From NCBI RefSeq assembly GCF_023920225.1, contig NZ_CP092588.1, positions 806,001-870,000 of the forward strand: a stretch of 64,000 nucleotides of DNA. Direction: 5' to 3'. Positions 36,978 through 45,064 of the stretch are shown here, piece by piece. A model generated the notes under the pieces. That model was not told where the DNA came from and did no database searches. It saw only the letters and a list, made by a program, of their open reading frames with translations. Origin of the DNA: Vibrio gazogenes (lineage in GTDB: Bacteria > Pseudomonadota > Gammaproteobacteria > Enterobacterales > Vibrionaceae). Position 1 is the stretch's first letter. Every line of letters starts with the position of its first letter. The position numbers and the translations under genes were made by a program.

Positions 36978-37342
36978 CGAGACGGCATCTTATGATGACT
37001 TTTTTACATACTAGCAAGAAAATTAGTTTCCTATAAGAAATTTTTATTGCTTACCATTCTCTCAACAGGTAATGTTAACCACATATGATCCGGATTTTTA
37101 CAGAGATGACTTATTTTTGCAGAGATGACTTAGTAACATCATCCAAATTGGCTACGCTATGGGAAGAGTCGGACATCCGATGATTCTGGATGAGTGACAA
37201 CTGATGAATGACAACTCAAATGGATTTTGTTTTTCATAATGTTTTGTCGTCATGCTCTGATTTTTTATAGATTCTCAGGCATACAATCTGAATCCGGTGA
37301 CCCTCTGATCACTAGTTATAATCGATTTTTGGAGATAAATGC
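36978..37342. promoter_or_regulatory. Divergent regulatory region between regulator gene and gcvH
   Basis: 365 bases without a gene. It holds the second operator candidate and the two divergent promoters. I looked for a glycine riboswitch core and did not find a convincing one. A short direct repeat, CAGAGATGACTTA-like, occurs twice near 37102-37130. Confidence 0.5.
37026..37040. promoter_or_regulatory. Candidate operator of the XRE-cupin regulator (gcvH side)
   Basis: Exact second copy of GTTTCCTATAAGAAA, about 175 bases upstream of the regulator start and 300 upstream of gcvH. Supports autoregulation. Confidence 0.65.
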
Positions 37343-37720
37343 ATGGATAACACGCTGAAGTTTACCGACAGTCACGAATGGGTTCTCAATCACGGTGACG
37401 GGACTGTTACCGTCGGCATTTCAGAACACGCACAAGAAATGTTAGGTGATGTCGTATATGTTGAACTCCCTGATGTTGATAGTGACGTGGATGCTGGCGA
37501 CAACTTTTCATTGGTCGAATCCGTTAAAGCGGCATCTGACATCTATTCCCCGGTTAGCGGCATCATCATTGAAGTAAATGAAGATCTCGGAGATAACCCT
37601 GAACTGATTAACGAAGAACCGTATGAAGGGGGATGGATTGCCAAAATCCGCATGACGGATCCAACGGAATTGGATGATCTAAAAGACGAAGAAGAATATC
37701 TCAATACACTGGAAGACTGA
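37343..37720 (+). CDS. gcvH: Glycine cleavage system H protein
   Basis: A 125-residue lipoyl carrier. The lipoylated lysine is in SLVESVKAASDIYSPVSG; DSHEWV at the N-terminus and EPYEGGWIAKI near the C-terminus are diagnostic. It shuttles the aminomethyl group between GcvP and GcvT. GGAGA precedes the ATG. An intrinsic terminator follows before gcvP; no glyA gene lies between them. Confidence 0.96.
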   Translation: MDNTLKFTDSHEWVLNHGDGTVTVGISEHAQEMLGDVVYVELPDVDSDVDAGDNFSLVESVKAASDIYSPVSGIIIEVNEDLGDNPELINEEPYEGGWIAKIRMTDPTELDDLKDEEEYLNTLED

Positions 37721-37724
37721 TCAA

Positions 37725-37758
37725 CAAAAGCTGCCTACATCCCTTGTGTGCAGCTTTT
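37725..37758 (+). terminator. Terminator/attenuator between gcvH and gcvP
   Basis: Stem AAAAGCTGC / GCAGCTTTT, loop 16, then a T run. It should reduce read-through to gcvP, allowing an excess of the H protein. Confidence 0.8.
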
Positions 37759-37818
37759 TTTATGTCCTGAGTTCAGCTTGTATCAACTGATACCCTTTTG
37801 TGGTCACGGTAAGGAATT

Positions 37819-40683
37819 ATGACTCAACTACTGCGCAACCTTTCTTCTCAAACAGAATTCGCAACACGTCACAACGGCCCGCGCCAGCGGGAACAAGCAA
37901 TGATGCTAAAGACCATTGGCGCTGAAAGCCTCGCAACACTCATCAGCGAAACGGTTCCGGCCGACATCCGTCTGAAACAATCACTCTCGTTGCCTGAACC
38001 GCAGAGCGAAGCAGACATGCTCGCTGCGTTAAGACGCATCGCCGGCAAAAACCAAATTGCCCGCAGTTTTATCGGCCAAGGCTACTATGACACGCTGACA
38101 CCCAGTGTCATTCAACGCAATGTTTTGGAAAATCCCGGCTGGTATACGGCATATACCCCTTATCAACCCGAGATTTCGCAAGGCCGTCTCGAGTCACTGC
38201 TTAACTTCCAGCAGATGATCATCGACTTAACCGGCATGGATATCGCTAATGCATCACTATTAGATGAAGCAACCGCTGCGGCTGAAGCAATGGCATTATG
38301 TAAAAGAGCCGGAAAAAGCAAAAGCCAGCATTTCTTTATCGCGGATCATGTTCACCCACAGACCATTGAAGTCGTCAAAAACCGCGCTGAATTCATGAAT
38401 TTTGAAGTCGTCGTACTGCCGGTGAGCGAACTCCCCCAGCAAGACGTATTCGGTGCTTTATTACAATACCCGACGACAACCGGTGAAATCGATGATTTAA
38501 CGCCAATAATCGAGGCAGCTCATCACAATAAAACCTTAGTCGCAGTAGCGACCGATCTGCTGGCCAGCACCTTACTCAAACCCGCTGGTGAAATGGGTGC
38601 CGATATCGTTATCGGCTCTTCCCAACGGTTTGGTGTACCCATGGGATACGGTGGTCCCCATGCTGCATTTATGGCAACCCGCGATCAATACAAACGCACC
38701 ATGCCCGGCAGAATCATCGGTGTCTCTGTAGATGCCAAAGAACAACCGGCATTACGCATGGCGATGCAAACACGGGAACAACATATTCGCCGGGAAAAAG
38801 CGACGTCGAATATTTGTACAGCACAAGCATTACTCGCCAACATGGCGGTGTTTTATGCGATATACCATGGTCCGGAAGGCCTGAAAACCATTGCCCGCAG
38901 AACCCATCATCTGACAGCCATCATGGCGGCCGGACTGACATTACAAGGTTACAAACTGCGCCACCAGACATTTTTTGACACCCTGACCATTGATACCGAC
39001 AGTCAAACCGAAGCGCTGTATCAGAACGCACAGCAAGCCGGACTCAACCTGCGTCGCTACGAGCAAGCACTCGGCATCAGCTTTGATGAAACCACGACGC
39101 TGGATGATATCCAAAAACTGTTTACCGTATTCAACATTCAGGCAAACCCTGAAACAATTTCCACTGATATTGCATCTGACGAATATGCAGCGATTCCCCT
39201 ATCCTGTCGCAGAGAATCCGCGTATTTAACACATCCGGTTTTCCATCGTTATCACAGTGAAACGCTGATGATGCGTTATCTGAAAACATTAGAAAATAAG
39301 GATTTCTCACTCACCCACGGCATGATTCCACTGGGTAGCTGCACCATGAAACTGAACGCTTCATCCGAGATGATTCCCATCACTTGGCCTGAATTCAGTC
39401 AAATCCACCCTTTTGCGCCGAAAGATCAGGCCGCAGGATATACTGAGCTAGCTGAAGACCTGAAAGCCAAGCTATGTACCATTACCGGCTATGACGCGTT
39501 CTCGCTGCAACCCAACTCCGGTGCATCCGGTGAATATACCGGGCTGCTTGCGATTCAGCGTTATCATCAGAGCCGTGGTGAAAATAACCGCCATATTTGT
39601 TTGATTCCCAGCTCCGCCCACGGGACCAATCCGGCATCAGCCGCGATGGTGTCACTGGATGTCGTCGTCGTCGCCTGTGACCAAGACGGAAATATTGATC
39701 TGTCCGACCTCAAAGCCAAAATCGACCGATACCAACAAGAAATCTCCTGCATCATGATTACTTACCCTTCGACGCATGGTGTTTATGAAAACCATGTCCG
39801 GGAGGTGTGTGACATGATTCATGCTATCGGCGGTCAAGTTTACCTCGACGGTGCCAACATGAATGCACAGGTCGGACTCACCAGCCCCGGATTTATCGGC
39901 TCGGATGTCTCCCACCTGAACCTCCATAAAACCTTCTGTATTCCGCACGGTGGCGGTGGCCCGGGCGTCGGCCCGATTGGTGTGAAATCCCATCTGGCAC
40001 CCTTTTTACCCGGCCATATCGAGTCCGGCATTGAAGGCCAGCAACATGCCGTTGCAGCGGCCGATTTAGGCAGTGCATCCATTCTGCCAATCTCTTGGGC
40101 GTATATTACGATGATGGGTGCGCAAGGATTAACCGAAGCTACCCAGCTCGCGATTCTGAATGCCAACTACGTCATGGAAAGACTCAGTGCCCACTACCCG
40201 ATTTTGTACCGGGGAGATAACGGCCGCGTCGCCCATGAATGTATTATCGACATTCGTCCGATCAAAGAAGCATCTGGTATTTCAGAAGAAGATATTGCCA
40301 AGCGGTTGATGGACTATGGTTTCCATGCGCCGACGATGTCATTCCCGGTCGCCGGTACATTAATGATTGAACCGACAGAATCAGAAGACCTGACTGAGTT
40401 GGACCGATTCTGTGACGCGATGATCGCGATCCGCGGTGAAATCGACCAAGTTGTTTCCGGTGTGTGGCCACTTGAGGATAATCCTCTGGTCAACGCTCCT
40501 CATACACAGGCAGACTTGGCAGCAGCAGAGTGGCAACATCCATACAGTAGAACGCTCGCTTGCTTCCCGACCCCACACACTCAAGCGGCAAAATACTGGC
40601 CGACAGTGAATCGGGTCAATAATGTCTATGGTGACCGCAACCTAATCTGTAGCTGCCCACCCGTCAGTGATTATGAGGGATAG
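37819..40683 (+). CDS. gcvP: Glycine dehydrogenase (decarboxylating), P protein
   Basis: A 954-residue PLP enzyme of the long single-chain type. N-terminal half: FATRHNGPRQREQAMM, SFIGQGYYDTLTPSVI, YTPYQPEISQGRLESLLNFQ. C-terminal half: LGSCTMKLNASSEMIP and the PLP lysine motif HLNLHKTFCIPHGGGGPG. It decarboxylates glycine and loads the aminomethyl group on GcvH. AAGGA lies just before the ATG. It is followed by a small hairpin and then a 15-bp-stem terminator, which marks the end of the core region before the integron cassette cluster. Confidence 0.96.
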   Translation: MTQLLRNLSSQTEFATRHNGPRQREQAMMLKTIGAESLATLISETVPADIRLKQSLSLPEPQSEADMLAALRRIAGKNQIARSFIGQGYYDTLTPSVIQRNVLENPGWYTAYTPYQPEISQGRLESLLNFQQMIIDLTGMDIANASLLDEATAAAEAMALCKRAGKSKSQHFFIADHVHPQTIEVVKNRAEFMNFEVVVLPVSELPQQDVFGALLQYPTTTGEIDDLTPIIEAAHHNKTLVAVATDLLASTLLKPAGEMGADIVIGSSQRFGVPMGYGGPHAAFMATRDQYKRTMPGRIIGVSVDAKEQPALRMAMQTREQHIRREKATSNICTAQALLANMAVFYAIYHGPEGLKTIARRTHHLTAIMAAGLTLQGYKLRHQTFFDTLTIDTDSQTEALYQNAQQAGLNLRRYEQALGISFDETTTLDDIQKLFTVFNIQANPETISTDIASDEYAAIPLSCRRESAYLTHPVFHRYHSETLMMRYLKTLENKDFSLTHGMIPLGSCTMKLNASSEMIPITWPEFSQIHPFAPKDQAAGYTELAEDLKAKLCTITGYDAFSLQPNSGASGEYTGLLAIQRYHQSRGENNRHICLIPSSAHGTNPASAAMVSLDVVVVACDQDGNIDLSDLKAKIDRYQQEISCIMITYPSTHGVYENHVREVCDMIHAIGGQVYLDGANMNAQVGLTSPGFIGSDVSHLNLHKTFCIPHGGGGPGVGPIGVKSHLAPFLPGHIESGIEGQQHAVAAADLGSASILPISWAYITMMGAQGLTEATQLAILNANYVMERLSAHYPILYRGDNGRVAHECIIDIRPIKEASGISEEDIAKRLMDYGFHAPTMSFPVAGTLMIEPTESEDLTELDRFCDAMIAIRGEIDQVVSGVWPLEDNPLVNAPHTQADLAAAEWQHPYSRTLACFPTPHTQAAKYWPTVNRVNNVYGDRNLICSCPPVSDYEG

Positions 40684-40774
40684 GGTTGGTAGATGATCAC
40701 AGATAACCAAGTTGGGAACTGACTTGAATCGTAAGAATTCACCTGCATAGCAGGTGGTTTAGGGTTAGAAAAGA

Positions 40775-40807
40775 AAAAGGGATAAGCATTGAATGCTTAT
40801 CCCTTTT
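40775..40807. terminator. Terminator of gcvP
   Basis: 15-bp perfect stem AAAAGGGATAAGCAT / ATGCTTATCCCTTTT with loop TGA. A smaller hairpin (ACCTGC/GCAGGT) lies just upstream at 40741-40755. Confidence 0.9.
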
Positions 40808-41097
40808 AATTATGTGACTCAGATGGTTTGTTGCACTGAATTGCCCAGATATCACTCAAGGTTGTACGCTTACCTGAATTAGTCCGAATGCAATCTGTCA
40901 GTTTCGTTACCTCGATGTGACTAGATCTGACAGGTTGCCCTAAATCGGTTCTGTTCCAAAATCATTTAGCTTAAGTTCCTGACCACTGTCTTATGTTAGT
41001 CCTTGACCTACTTTTCCGAATAGCAGAGTATGCATCTAGTAGAAAAAACTTATACAGACATCTTCTGTAATTTGTGAGTGAAGGGAAGTTTAAGACT
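40808..41097. other. Non-coding junction between gcvP and cassette cluster
   Basis: About 290 bases with no supportable ORF. Short peptide-like stretches on the minus strand are broken by stops and I could not assign them. It contains CTTCTGTAATTTGTGAG near 41060, partly similar to the inside of the following 80-bp repeat. Confidence 0.4.
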
Positions 41098-41177
41098 TAT
41101 AAAACAGTATGTTACTTAAACGGTTTCTGTAATTTCTCACAATTTTATATAGACCATATCTGTATAATAACTGTTAT
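41098..41177 (+). repeat. 80-bp palindromic repeat, copy A (with promoter-like TATAAT)
   Basis: Nearly identical (two mismatches) to 43068-43147. Its ends are imperfect inverted repeats (ATAAAACAGTATGTTA and TATAATAACTGTTAT), and the inside also folds (GGTTTCTGTAATT with AATTTTATATAGACC). A perfect TATAAT lies near its right end, 26 bases before the next start codon. Either a variant attC or a small promoter-bearing mobile repeat. Confidence 0.75.
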
Positions 41178-41193
41178 GTTCTGGAGGTAACAA

Positions 41194-41676
41194 TTGAAGT
41201 ATGTAATATTAATTGGAACTAGGCATAGTACTCAACGAAATCTTGAACGAACCGAATTTTCTGATTACGTTGAGAGTATAGCTAAACAATATGGCGTGAA
41301 AGCTATAGCCGAAGAGATAGATGAAAGTCCTTCCGTTGTACAACGATTATCAAAGTATTTAAATGTAAAATACATAAACATTGAACCATCTATGAATGAG
41401 CGAGAAGAATTAGGCATTTATAGGTTTCCTAGTTTAATTGACTTAGCCGTTTATCAAGAGTTTGGAAATGTCGAGTCAAAAGGAGCTCACAATGAAATAG
41501 AACGTAGAATGCAATCTGATTGTCGTAAGCGTGAGAATGAGTGGCTAAGACGTATAGATAATTTGGGCGTTTTCCCTATCTTGGTCGTGTGTGGAGCAAA
41601 TCATGTGGAACCATTCTCGTTACTGCTAAGAAATAATGATTACTCAGTGGATATAGCATGTACGTTGAAAGAATGA
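41194..41676 (+). CDS. Cassette-encoded protein of unknown function
   Basis: 160 residues, initiated at TTG with a strong GGAGG 6-7 bases upstream. Opens MKYVILIGTRHSTQ and has a later VVCGANHVEPF; the pattern of an early G-x-R-H, acidic residues (AEEIDESPS, NEIERRM) and a late Asn-His recalls TraB/ChaN-like metal-dependent folds, but similarity is too weak to name it. It is soluble and without a signal peptide. It lies between the 80-bp repeat A and an attC-type site, so it is a gene cassette. Confidence 0.6.
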   Translation: MKYVILIGTRHSTQRNLERTEFSDYVESIAKQYGVKAIAEEIDESPSVVQRLSKYLNVKYINIEPSMNEREELGIYRFPSLIDLAVYQEFGNVESKGAHNEIERRMQSDCRKRENEWLRRIDNLGVFPILVVCGANHVEPFSLLLRNNDYSVDIACTLKE

Positions 41677-41678
41677 AC

Positions 41679-41769
41679 ATAACAACACGTTGCAATTGAC
41701 TTCGTACTGTCACGAATTTTGGTTCCCAAAATATCTCGCCAGCACTCAGCAATTGAACTACACGTTAGC
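41679..41769. other. attC-type recombination site 1
   Basis: Begins TAACAAC and ends CACGTTAGC. Arms CACGTTGCAATTGAC and GCAATTGAACTACACGT are inverted copies around a smaller inner hairpin (ACGAATTTTGG/CCAAAATATC). Typical chromosomal-integron cassette end, starting right after the preceding stop codon. Confidence 0.75.
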
Positions 41770-41791
41770 TATCTAGAGTTACGAGGAAAAA

Positions 41792-42601
41792 ATGATAGAA
41801 CCAACATCAAAAATATACTTTTATGAGTTGGATACAAGAGAAAGTATTTTTACGAGACTGCAGCTCAATATAGCATTTTATGCTAGTTTTCTAACTGTAA
41901 TTTCATATATGGTTAGAATGATTGATTATAATTCTAATTTCATAGAGTTGGTTGTTTTTTATGTATTTATCTTTTTATCTTTTTGTCTTCTAATTAAGTC
42001 AGCATATCTAACATATAAATCGCTCACTGGGATAAGTTATAGAGTTCTTTCTGATGCAAACGATATTTATCAATATAAAAAGGATGTAGATAAATATGTG
42101 AAGGAAATGGAATTATATAATAATACATATGGAACTAATCTGAAGGTTCCTAGTGCTGAAAAAATGGTTGAAGACTTTTTAATTGAATTAATGACAAAAT
42201 GTTCTTCTTTTAATTATAAAGTTAATGAAAATCGCAGGCTTGGAATTAGAAGATCCTTAATATTTTTAGTTCTTGCATCGTTACCTTTGATTGTTTCCTC
42301 ATCAATATTTATTGGGTTTGATTTAGATGCATCCTCACCAAGAAAAGAATTACTTATTTATAATAAAGAACTATCTTCACAAGTGGAAAAATTAGATGGA
42401 AAATTATCATTTTATAATGATAGTAAAATACATGATCTTATTAAAAAAGAGGTGATTAATATGTGTAAAGATGATAAAGAAAACAAAACGCCACCACCAC
42501 CACCACCACCACCGGAACCAATTAAACCAACATGGCAAGTAGCAAATGAGAGCTATACATCACCAAAACCAAGAACATCTAAACCTGATACAAAAGAATA
42601 A
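41792..42601 (+). CDS. Cassette-encoded membrane protein with polyproline tail
   Basis: 269 residues. Two N-terminal membrane helices (LNIAFYASFLTVISYMV and LVVFYVFIFLSFCLLI), a charged helical stretch of about 90 residues, a third helix (SLIFLVLASLPLIVSSSIFI), and a soluble C-terminus with a run of eight prolines followed by EPIKPTW. The polyproline run is encoded by a CCA/ACC microsatellite near 42490. Base composition is clearly more AT-rich than in the flanking core genes, as expected of a cassette. Function unknown; bacterial effectors with this 'helices plus short tail' layout are often membrane-acting, but this is a guess. Confidence 0.65.
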   Translation: MIEPTSKIYFYELDTRESIFTRLQLNIAFYASFLTVISYMVRMIDYNSNFIELVVFYVFIFLSFCLLIKSAYLTYKSLTGISYRVLSDANDIYQYKKDVDKYVKEMELYNNTYGTNLKVPSAEKMVEDFLIELMTKCSSFNYKVNENRRLGIRRSLIFLVLASLPLIVSSSIFIGFDLDASSPRKELLIYNKELSSQVEKLDGKLSFYNDSKIHDLIKKEVINMCKDDKENKTPPPPPPPPEPIKPTWQVANESYTSPKPRTSKPDTKE

Positions 42602-42604
42602 TAG

Positions 42605-42699
42605 CTAACAAGACGAATCAATTGACAAAATACATGTCACGAATTTTGCTTCGCAAAATGTAGTGCCATGTATTTTGCAACTGTTCTAAGCGTTATAAC
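42605..42699. other. attC-type recombination site 2
   Basis: TAACAAG at the left, GCGTTATAAC at the right. Outer arms CAATTGACAAAATACATG and CATGTATTTTGCAACTG are inverted; inner hairpin GAATTTTGC/GCAAAATG. Matches the other sites of the cluster. Confidence 0.8.
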
Positions 42700-42722
42700 T
42701 CAAGGAGAGTCTTTTACTCTTG

Positions 42723-42744
42723 TTCCCACGGTCCTCCGTGGGAA
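42723..42744. repeat. REP-like palindrome (left of dead transposase)
   Basis: TTCCCACGG TCCT CCGTGGGAA. Related to the palindrome at 43039-43059 in inverted arrangement around the transposase remnant. Confidence 0.65.
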
Positions 42745-42766
42745 TACATACCGAGCCAAAAATTAC

Positions 42767-43020
42767 CATGATTGGCAGATATCAATTCGTCCTGTTTCGT
42801 TTTCATAATGACGAGTACTGAAATAACGCCAGTGAGTCACTTTATCGACCTAGCCTATTTTAGCCGGGTGTTGGTGAATCGATTCAACCTTCTGATGCAT
42901 CATTTCATCACTTTGTATTCATTCAGGGTGTACACCTTCCTGCCAAAACTGATCGCTTATTGCGGATGATGCACTGGATGATAACCGGGGGTGGTACAAG
43001 CGCTGAACTTTGCGTGCCAC
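42767..43020 (-). pseudogene. Remnant of REP-associated tyrosine transposase (RAYT, IS200-like)
   Basis: Read on the minus strand, the DNA encodes the C-terminal part of a Y1-type transposase: SDQFWQEGVHPE, stop, IQSDEMMHQKVESIHQHPAKIG, stop, VDKVTHWRYFS. This matches the usual RAYT ending (W/FWQ..FH, SDEM...YIHxNPVKxG, VD..THWRYSSA) but with at least two in-frame stops and no N-terminal HUH part. Both sides carry GTTCCCACG...CGTGGGAAC REP palindromes, the normal RAYT substrate. A dead element sitting between cassettes 2 and 3. Confidence 0.7.
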
Positions 43021-43038
43021 TTCTAAGTCAGGCATGCA

Positions 43039-43059
43039 TTCCCACGCGGAGCGTGGGAA
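43039..43059. repeat. REP-like palindrome (right of dead transposase)
   Basis: TTCCCACGC GGA GCGTGGGAA, continuing CGAGG; the common gamma-proteobacterial REP form associated with RAYT transposases. The 80-bp repeat copy B starts 8 bases further on. Confidence 0.7.
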
Positions 43060-43067
43060 CGAGGTGC

Positions 43068-43147
43068 TATAAAACAGCATGTTAATTAAACGGTTTCTGT
43101 AATTTCTCACAATTTTATATAGACCATATCTGTATAATAACTGTTAT
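43068..43147 (+). repeat. 80-bp palindromic repeat, copy B
   Basis: Two mismatches in 80 bases against copy A (41098-41177). It again ends about 20 bases before a cassette start codon and carries the same TATAAT. Confidence 0.8.
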
Positions 43148-43169
43148 ATTTCTTTTTGAGGTTCGGTCA

Positions 43170-43880
43170 ATGCGACAAAATAGAGAAGAAAACCTTATTG
43201 CAGGGTTATTCTTAGGGCAGGGATACTCCCTAAAAATAGAGCCTGACGGTAACGTACCTCCGGATCTAGTCTTGGACGATAAAATTGCAGTAGAAGTGAC
43301 GAGATTGAGCAAGATAATTAATGTTCATAGCTCTCCTAAATCTATCGATAACGATTCTTCATCGGTAATTGCTAAGTTAAAGAAAGCGATTAACACCCCT
43401 AAAAATAATGAGACTCAGCCTCATAGATACTCGGTTAAAGCAATAATAAAACGCCCTTTTGGTAATCTAAAGAAAGTCACCTCGGATCTCAAAGTAAAAC
43501 TTAAAGAAATTGACAATTCGGCGTTTACAGAAAATGAAGTCAGAATAGAAATATCTAAATCTATTTCAATCACTATCTCAAAACGTAATATTGATAGCGG
43601 CAATGGTTTCTTGCTGACGGGTATCATTGATTTAGATGCTGCTCACCATGATAAGGAGATAATGTTAGCAAGCATAAACTTTTGCCATACTTCGAAAGCA
43701 AAGAAAGTAGAGCCGTATTTTGAGCGCTATAAGGAATGGTGGTTGGTTCTATCGGATACAATTACGTACAACGGCAGTGATAAGTACATAGAGTATATCG
43801 CTAAAAATATTTGTAAATCACCGTTTAGCCGGATAATTATAGTAAACAGTCTCGATGGCAAGGTGGTATCAGAAATATAA
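43170..43880 (+). CDS. Cassette-encoded protein, possible PD-(D/E)xK nuclease
   Basis: 236 residues, soluble. The N-terminal part reads PDGNVPPDLVLDDKIAVEVT: an acidic residue, then Asp-Asp-Lys, then Glu-Val, close to the strand pattern of small PD-(D/E)xK nucleases that open with 'xPDfxxxxxxxxEVT'. A long basic middle region (KRPFGNLKKVTSDLKVKLKE) could bind nucleic acid. Its stop codon is the first TAA of the attC string TAACAAG, which was then split by the IS110 element. Function not established; a restriction-like or defence nuclease is one option. Confidence 0.55.
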   Translation: MRQNREENLIAGLFLGQGYSLKIEPDGNVPPDLVLDDKIAVEVTRLSKIINVHSSPKSIDNDSSSVIAKLKKAINTPKNNETQPHRYSVKAIIKRPFGNLKKVTSDLKVKLKEIDNSAFTENEVRIEISKSISITISKRNIDSGNGFLLTGIIDLDAAHHDKEIMLASINFCHTSKAKKVEPYFERYKEWWLVLSDTITYNGSDKYIEYIAKNICKSPFSRIIIVNSLDGKVVSEI

Positions 43881-43902
43881 CAAGAGACTATGCCGTCAAT
43901 AA

Positions 43903-44859
43903 TTAATTTTCACCCATATTAGCGTCCCATTTGCTTCCGTCTCTGAGCATCGAATTTAGGATGACAACCATCTTTCTGATGCAGGCAATAATGGCTACTT
44001 TTTTGGGTTTTCCGGCAGCTAAAAGGCGTTGATAAGTTGTCTTAATGACTGGGTTAGATTGCAGAGCTGACATCATTGCCATATACAGAACAGTGCGTAC
44101 TTGTGCTCGCCCTCCTTGGATGACTCGCTTACCTTTGTAGCGACCGCTTTCACGGCTCATGGGGGCAACACCGATGAGTGAAGCCGCTTGTTTATTGCTG
44201 ATATAACCCAGTTCAGGAACGTTACTAATAATCGAGGCCGCACAGATTTTTCCAATGCCGGGGACGCTCTGTAAAATCTCATTTTTGGCTTGGTACTCTG
44301 GGATGATTCGAATCAGAGCGACGATGAGTTTTTCGAGTTTCTCAATCTGTGCTTCAAACACTTTCAGCACGGGATTGATGGTTGAAGCTAATGATTTCGG
44401 CATCGACTGCAGTCGGTTTTTCTCCATCGTCTGCATGGTCATTATTTGGTGACGCCGGGCCACTAACTCACTCATTAGACGCATAATTTCTGGTTTTAGC
44501 TGCGTGAGTTTCGGTTGGATAGCTTCGCTATAATGAGCGATAAGATTGGCGTCAAGCTTGTCAGTTTTGGCCCGACGGCCAATGGCTCCGGCAAAGCGTT
44601 TAATGTGGATTGGATTGGCAATGACAAAGGGCAATTGAGCTTGAGAGCAGGCGAGAATGAATGGCATTTCTAATCGCCCGGTTGCTTCGACAACGACCCG
44701 TTGAGGATGGTATTTTTTGATGGTTTGTACGGCTTCCTTGATGCCGTTTTCATCGTTAGAAACGGTGAAAAAAATATCAAGTGGACGGATGTAGATATCG
44801 AGTTTTGATTTGCCGGTATCAACACCGACATGAATGTTTTGAAGTGTGTTGGTATTCAT
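43903..44859 (-). CDS. IS110-family transposase/recombinase (DEDD)
   Basis: 318 residues, intact. The RuvC-like DEDD catalytic set is visible: D14 (VGVDTGKS), E58 (VVVEATG), D100 and D103 (KTDKLDAN). The C-terminal Tnp domain has PGIGKICAASIIS, IGVAPMSRESG with the likely catalytic serine S238, and QGGRAQVRTVLYMAMM. Family enzymes recombine DNA guided by a bridge RNA coded in the element's own non-coding end (established for IS621). The gene is undamaged, so the element may still be active. Confidence 0.93.
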   Translation of the reverse strand: MNTNTLQNIHVGVDTGKSKLDIYIRPLDIFFTVSNDENGIKEAVQTIKKYHPQRVVVEATGRLEMPFILACSQAQLPFVIANPIHIKRFAGAIGRRAKTDKLDANLIAHYSEAIQPKLTQLKPEIMRLMSELVARRHQIMTMQTMEKNRLQSMPKSLASTINPVLKVFEAQIEKLEKLIVALIRIIPEYQAKNEILQSVPGIGKICAASIISNVPELGYISNKQAASLIGVAPMSRESGRYKGKRVIQGGRAQVRTVLYMAMMSALQSNPVIKTTYQRLLAAGKPKKVAIIACIRKMVVILNSMLRDGSKWDANMGEN

Positions 44860-44893
44860 AATAAGCTAACTCTTGCTTGCATAATGCGGGTTC

Positions 44894-45032
44894 GAGACCC
44901 AGAAGACTATTCGAGTGTGGTGCTTGGAGTCTATGCAGCGTTCGTTCTTGTTACCGGTCTCTCAATCGAGGATCCAACGCTGCATCGAACTGCTGCATAA
45001 AAAGCTTTAGTTGCTGCTAAAGCCTGGGTCTC
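44894..45032 (-). ncRNA. Candidate bridge RNA of the IS110 element
   Basis: Upstream of the transposase and on the same strand. The outer arms GAGACCCAG / CTGGGTCTC (9 bp, perfect) enclose, in RNA order, a hairpin GCTTTAG/CTAAAGC, a large loop closed by TGCAGCGTT/AACGCTGCA (33-base loop at 44943-44975), and a second loop closed by AGACT/AGTCT. This is the layout of IS110 bridge RNAs: a 5' stem-loop, a target-binding loop, then a donor-binding loop. The first loop contains TAACAAG near its 3' side, identical to the attC flank. Transcript ends are not determined. Confidence 0.65.
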
Positions 45033-45064
45033 ACTTTACCCGAATTTAGATATTTATTATCCAT

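Noticed and set aside
36978..37342. Glycine riboswitch before gcvH
   Set aside because: Fragments such as TTCTCAGGCA appear, but the conserved CCGAAGG core and paired aptamer stems are missing.
39567..40584. Several long minus-strand frames opposite gcvP
   Set aside because: Shadow frames of a highly conserved gene with GC-biased third positions; no ribosome sites.
42490..42515. CCA/ACC microsatellite in cassette 2 as a phase-variation switch
   Set aside because: The unit is three bases long, so length changes stay in frame and only alter the polyproline run.
44889..44902. tRNA-like TpsiC arm (GGGTTCGAGACCC) near the IS110 transposase
   Set aside because: No acceptor, D or anticodon arms around it; the bases are better explained by the outer stem of the candidate bridge RNA.
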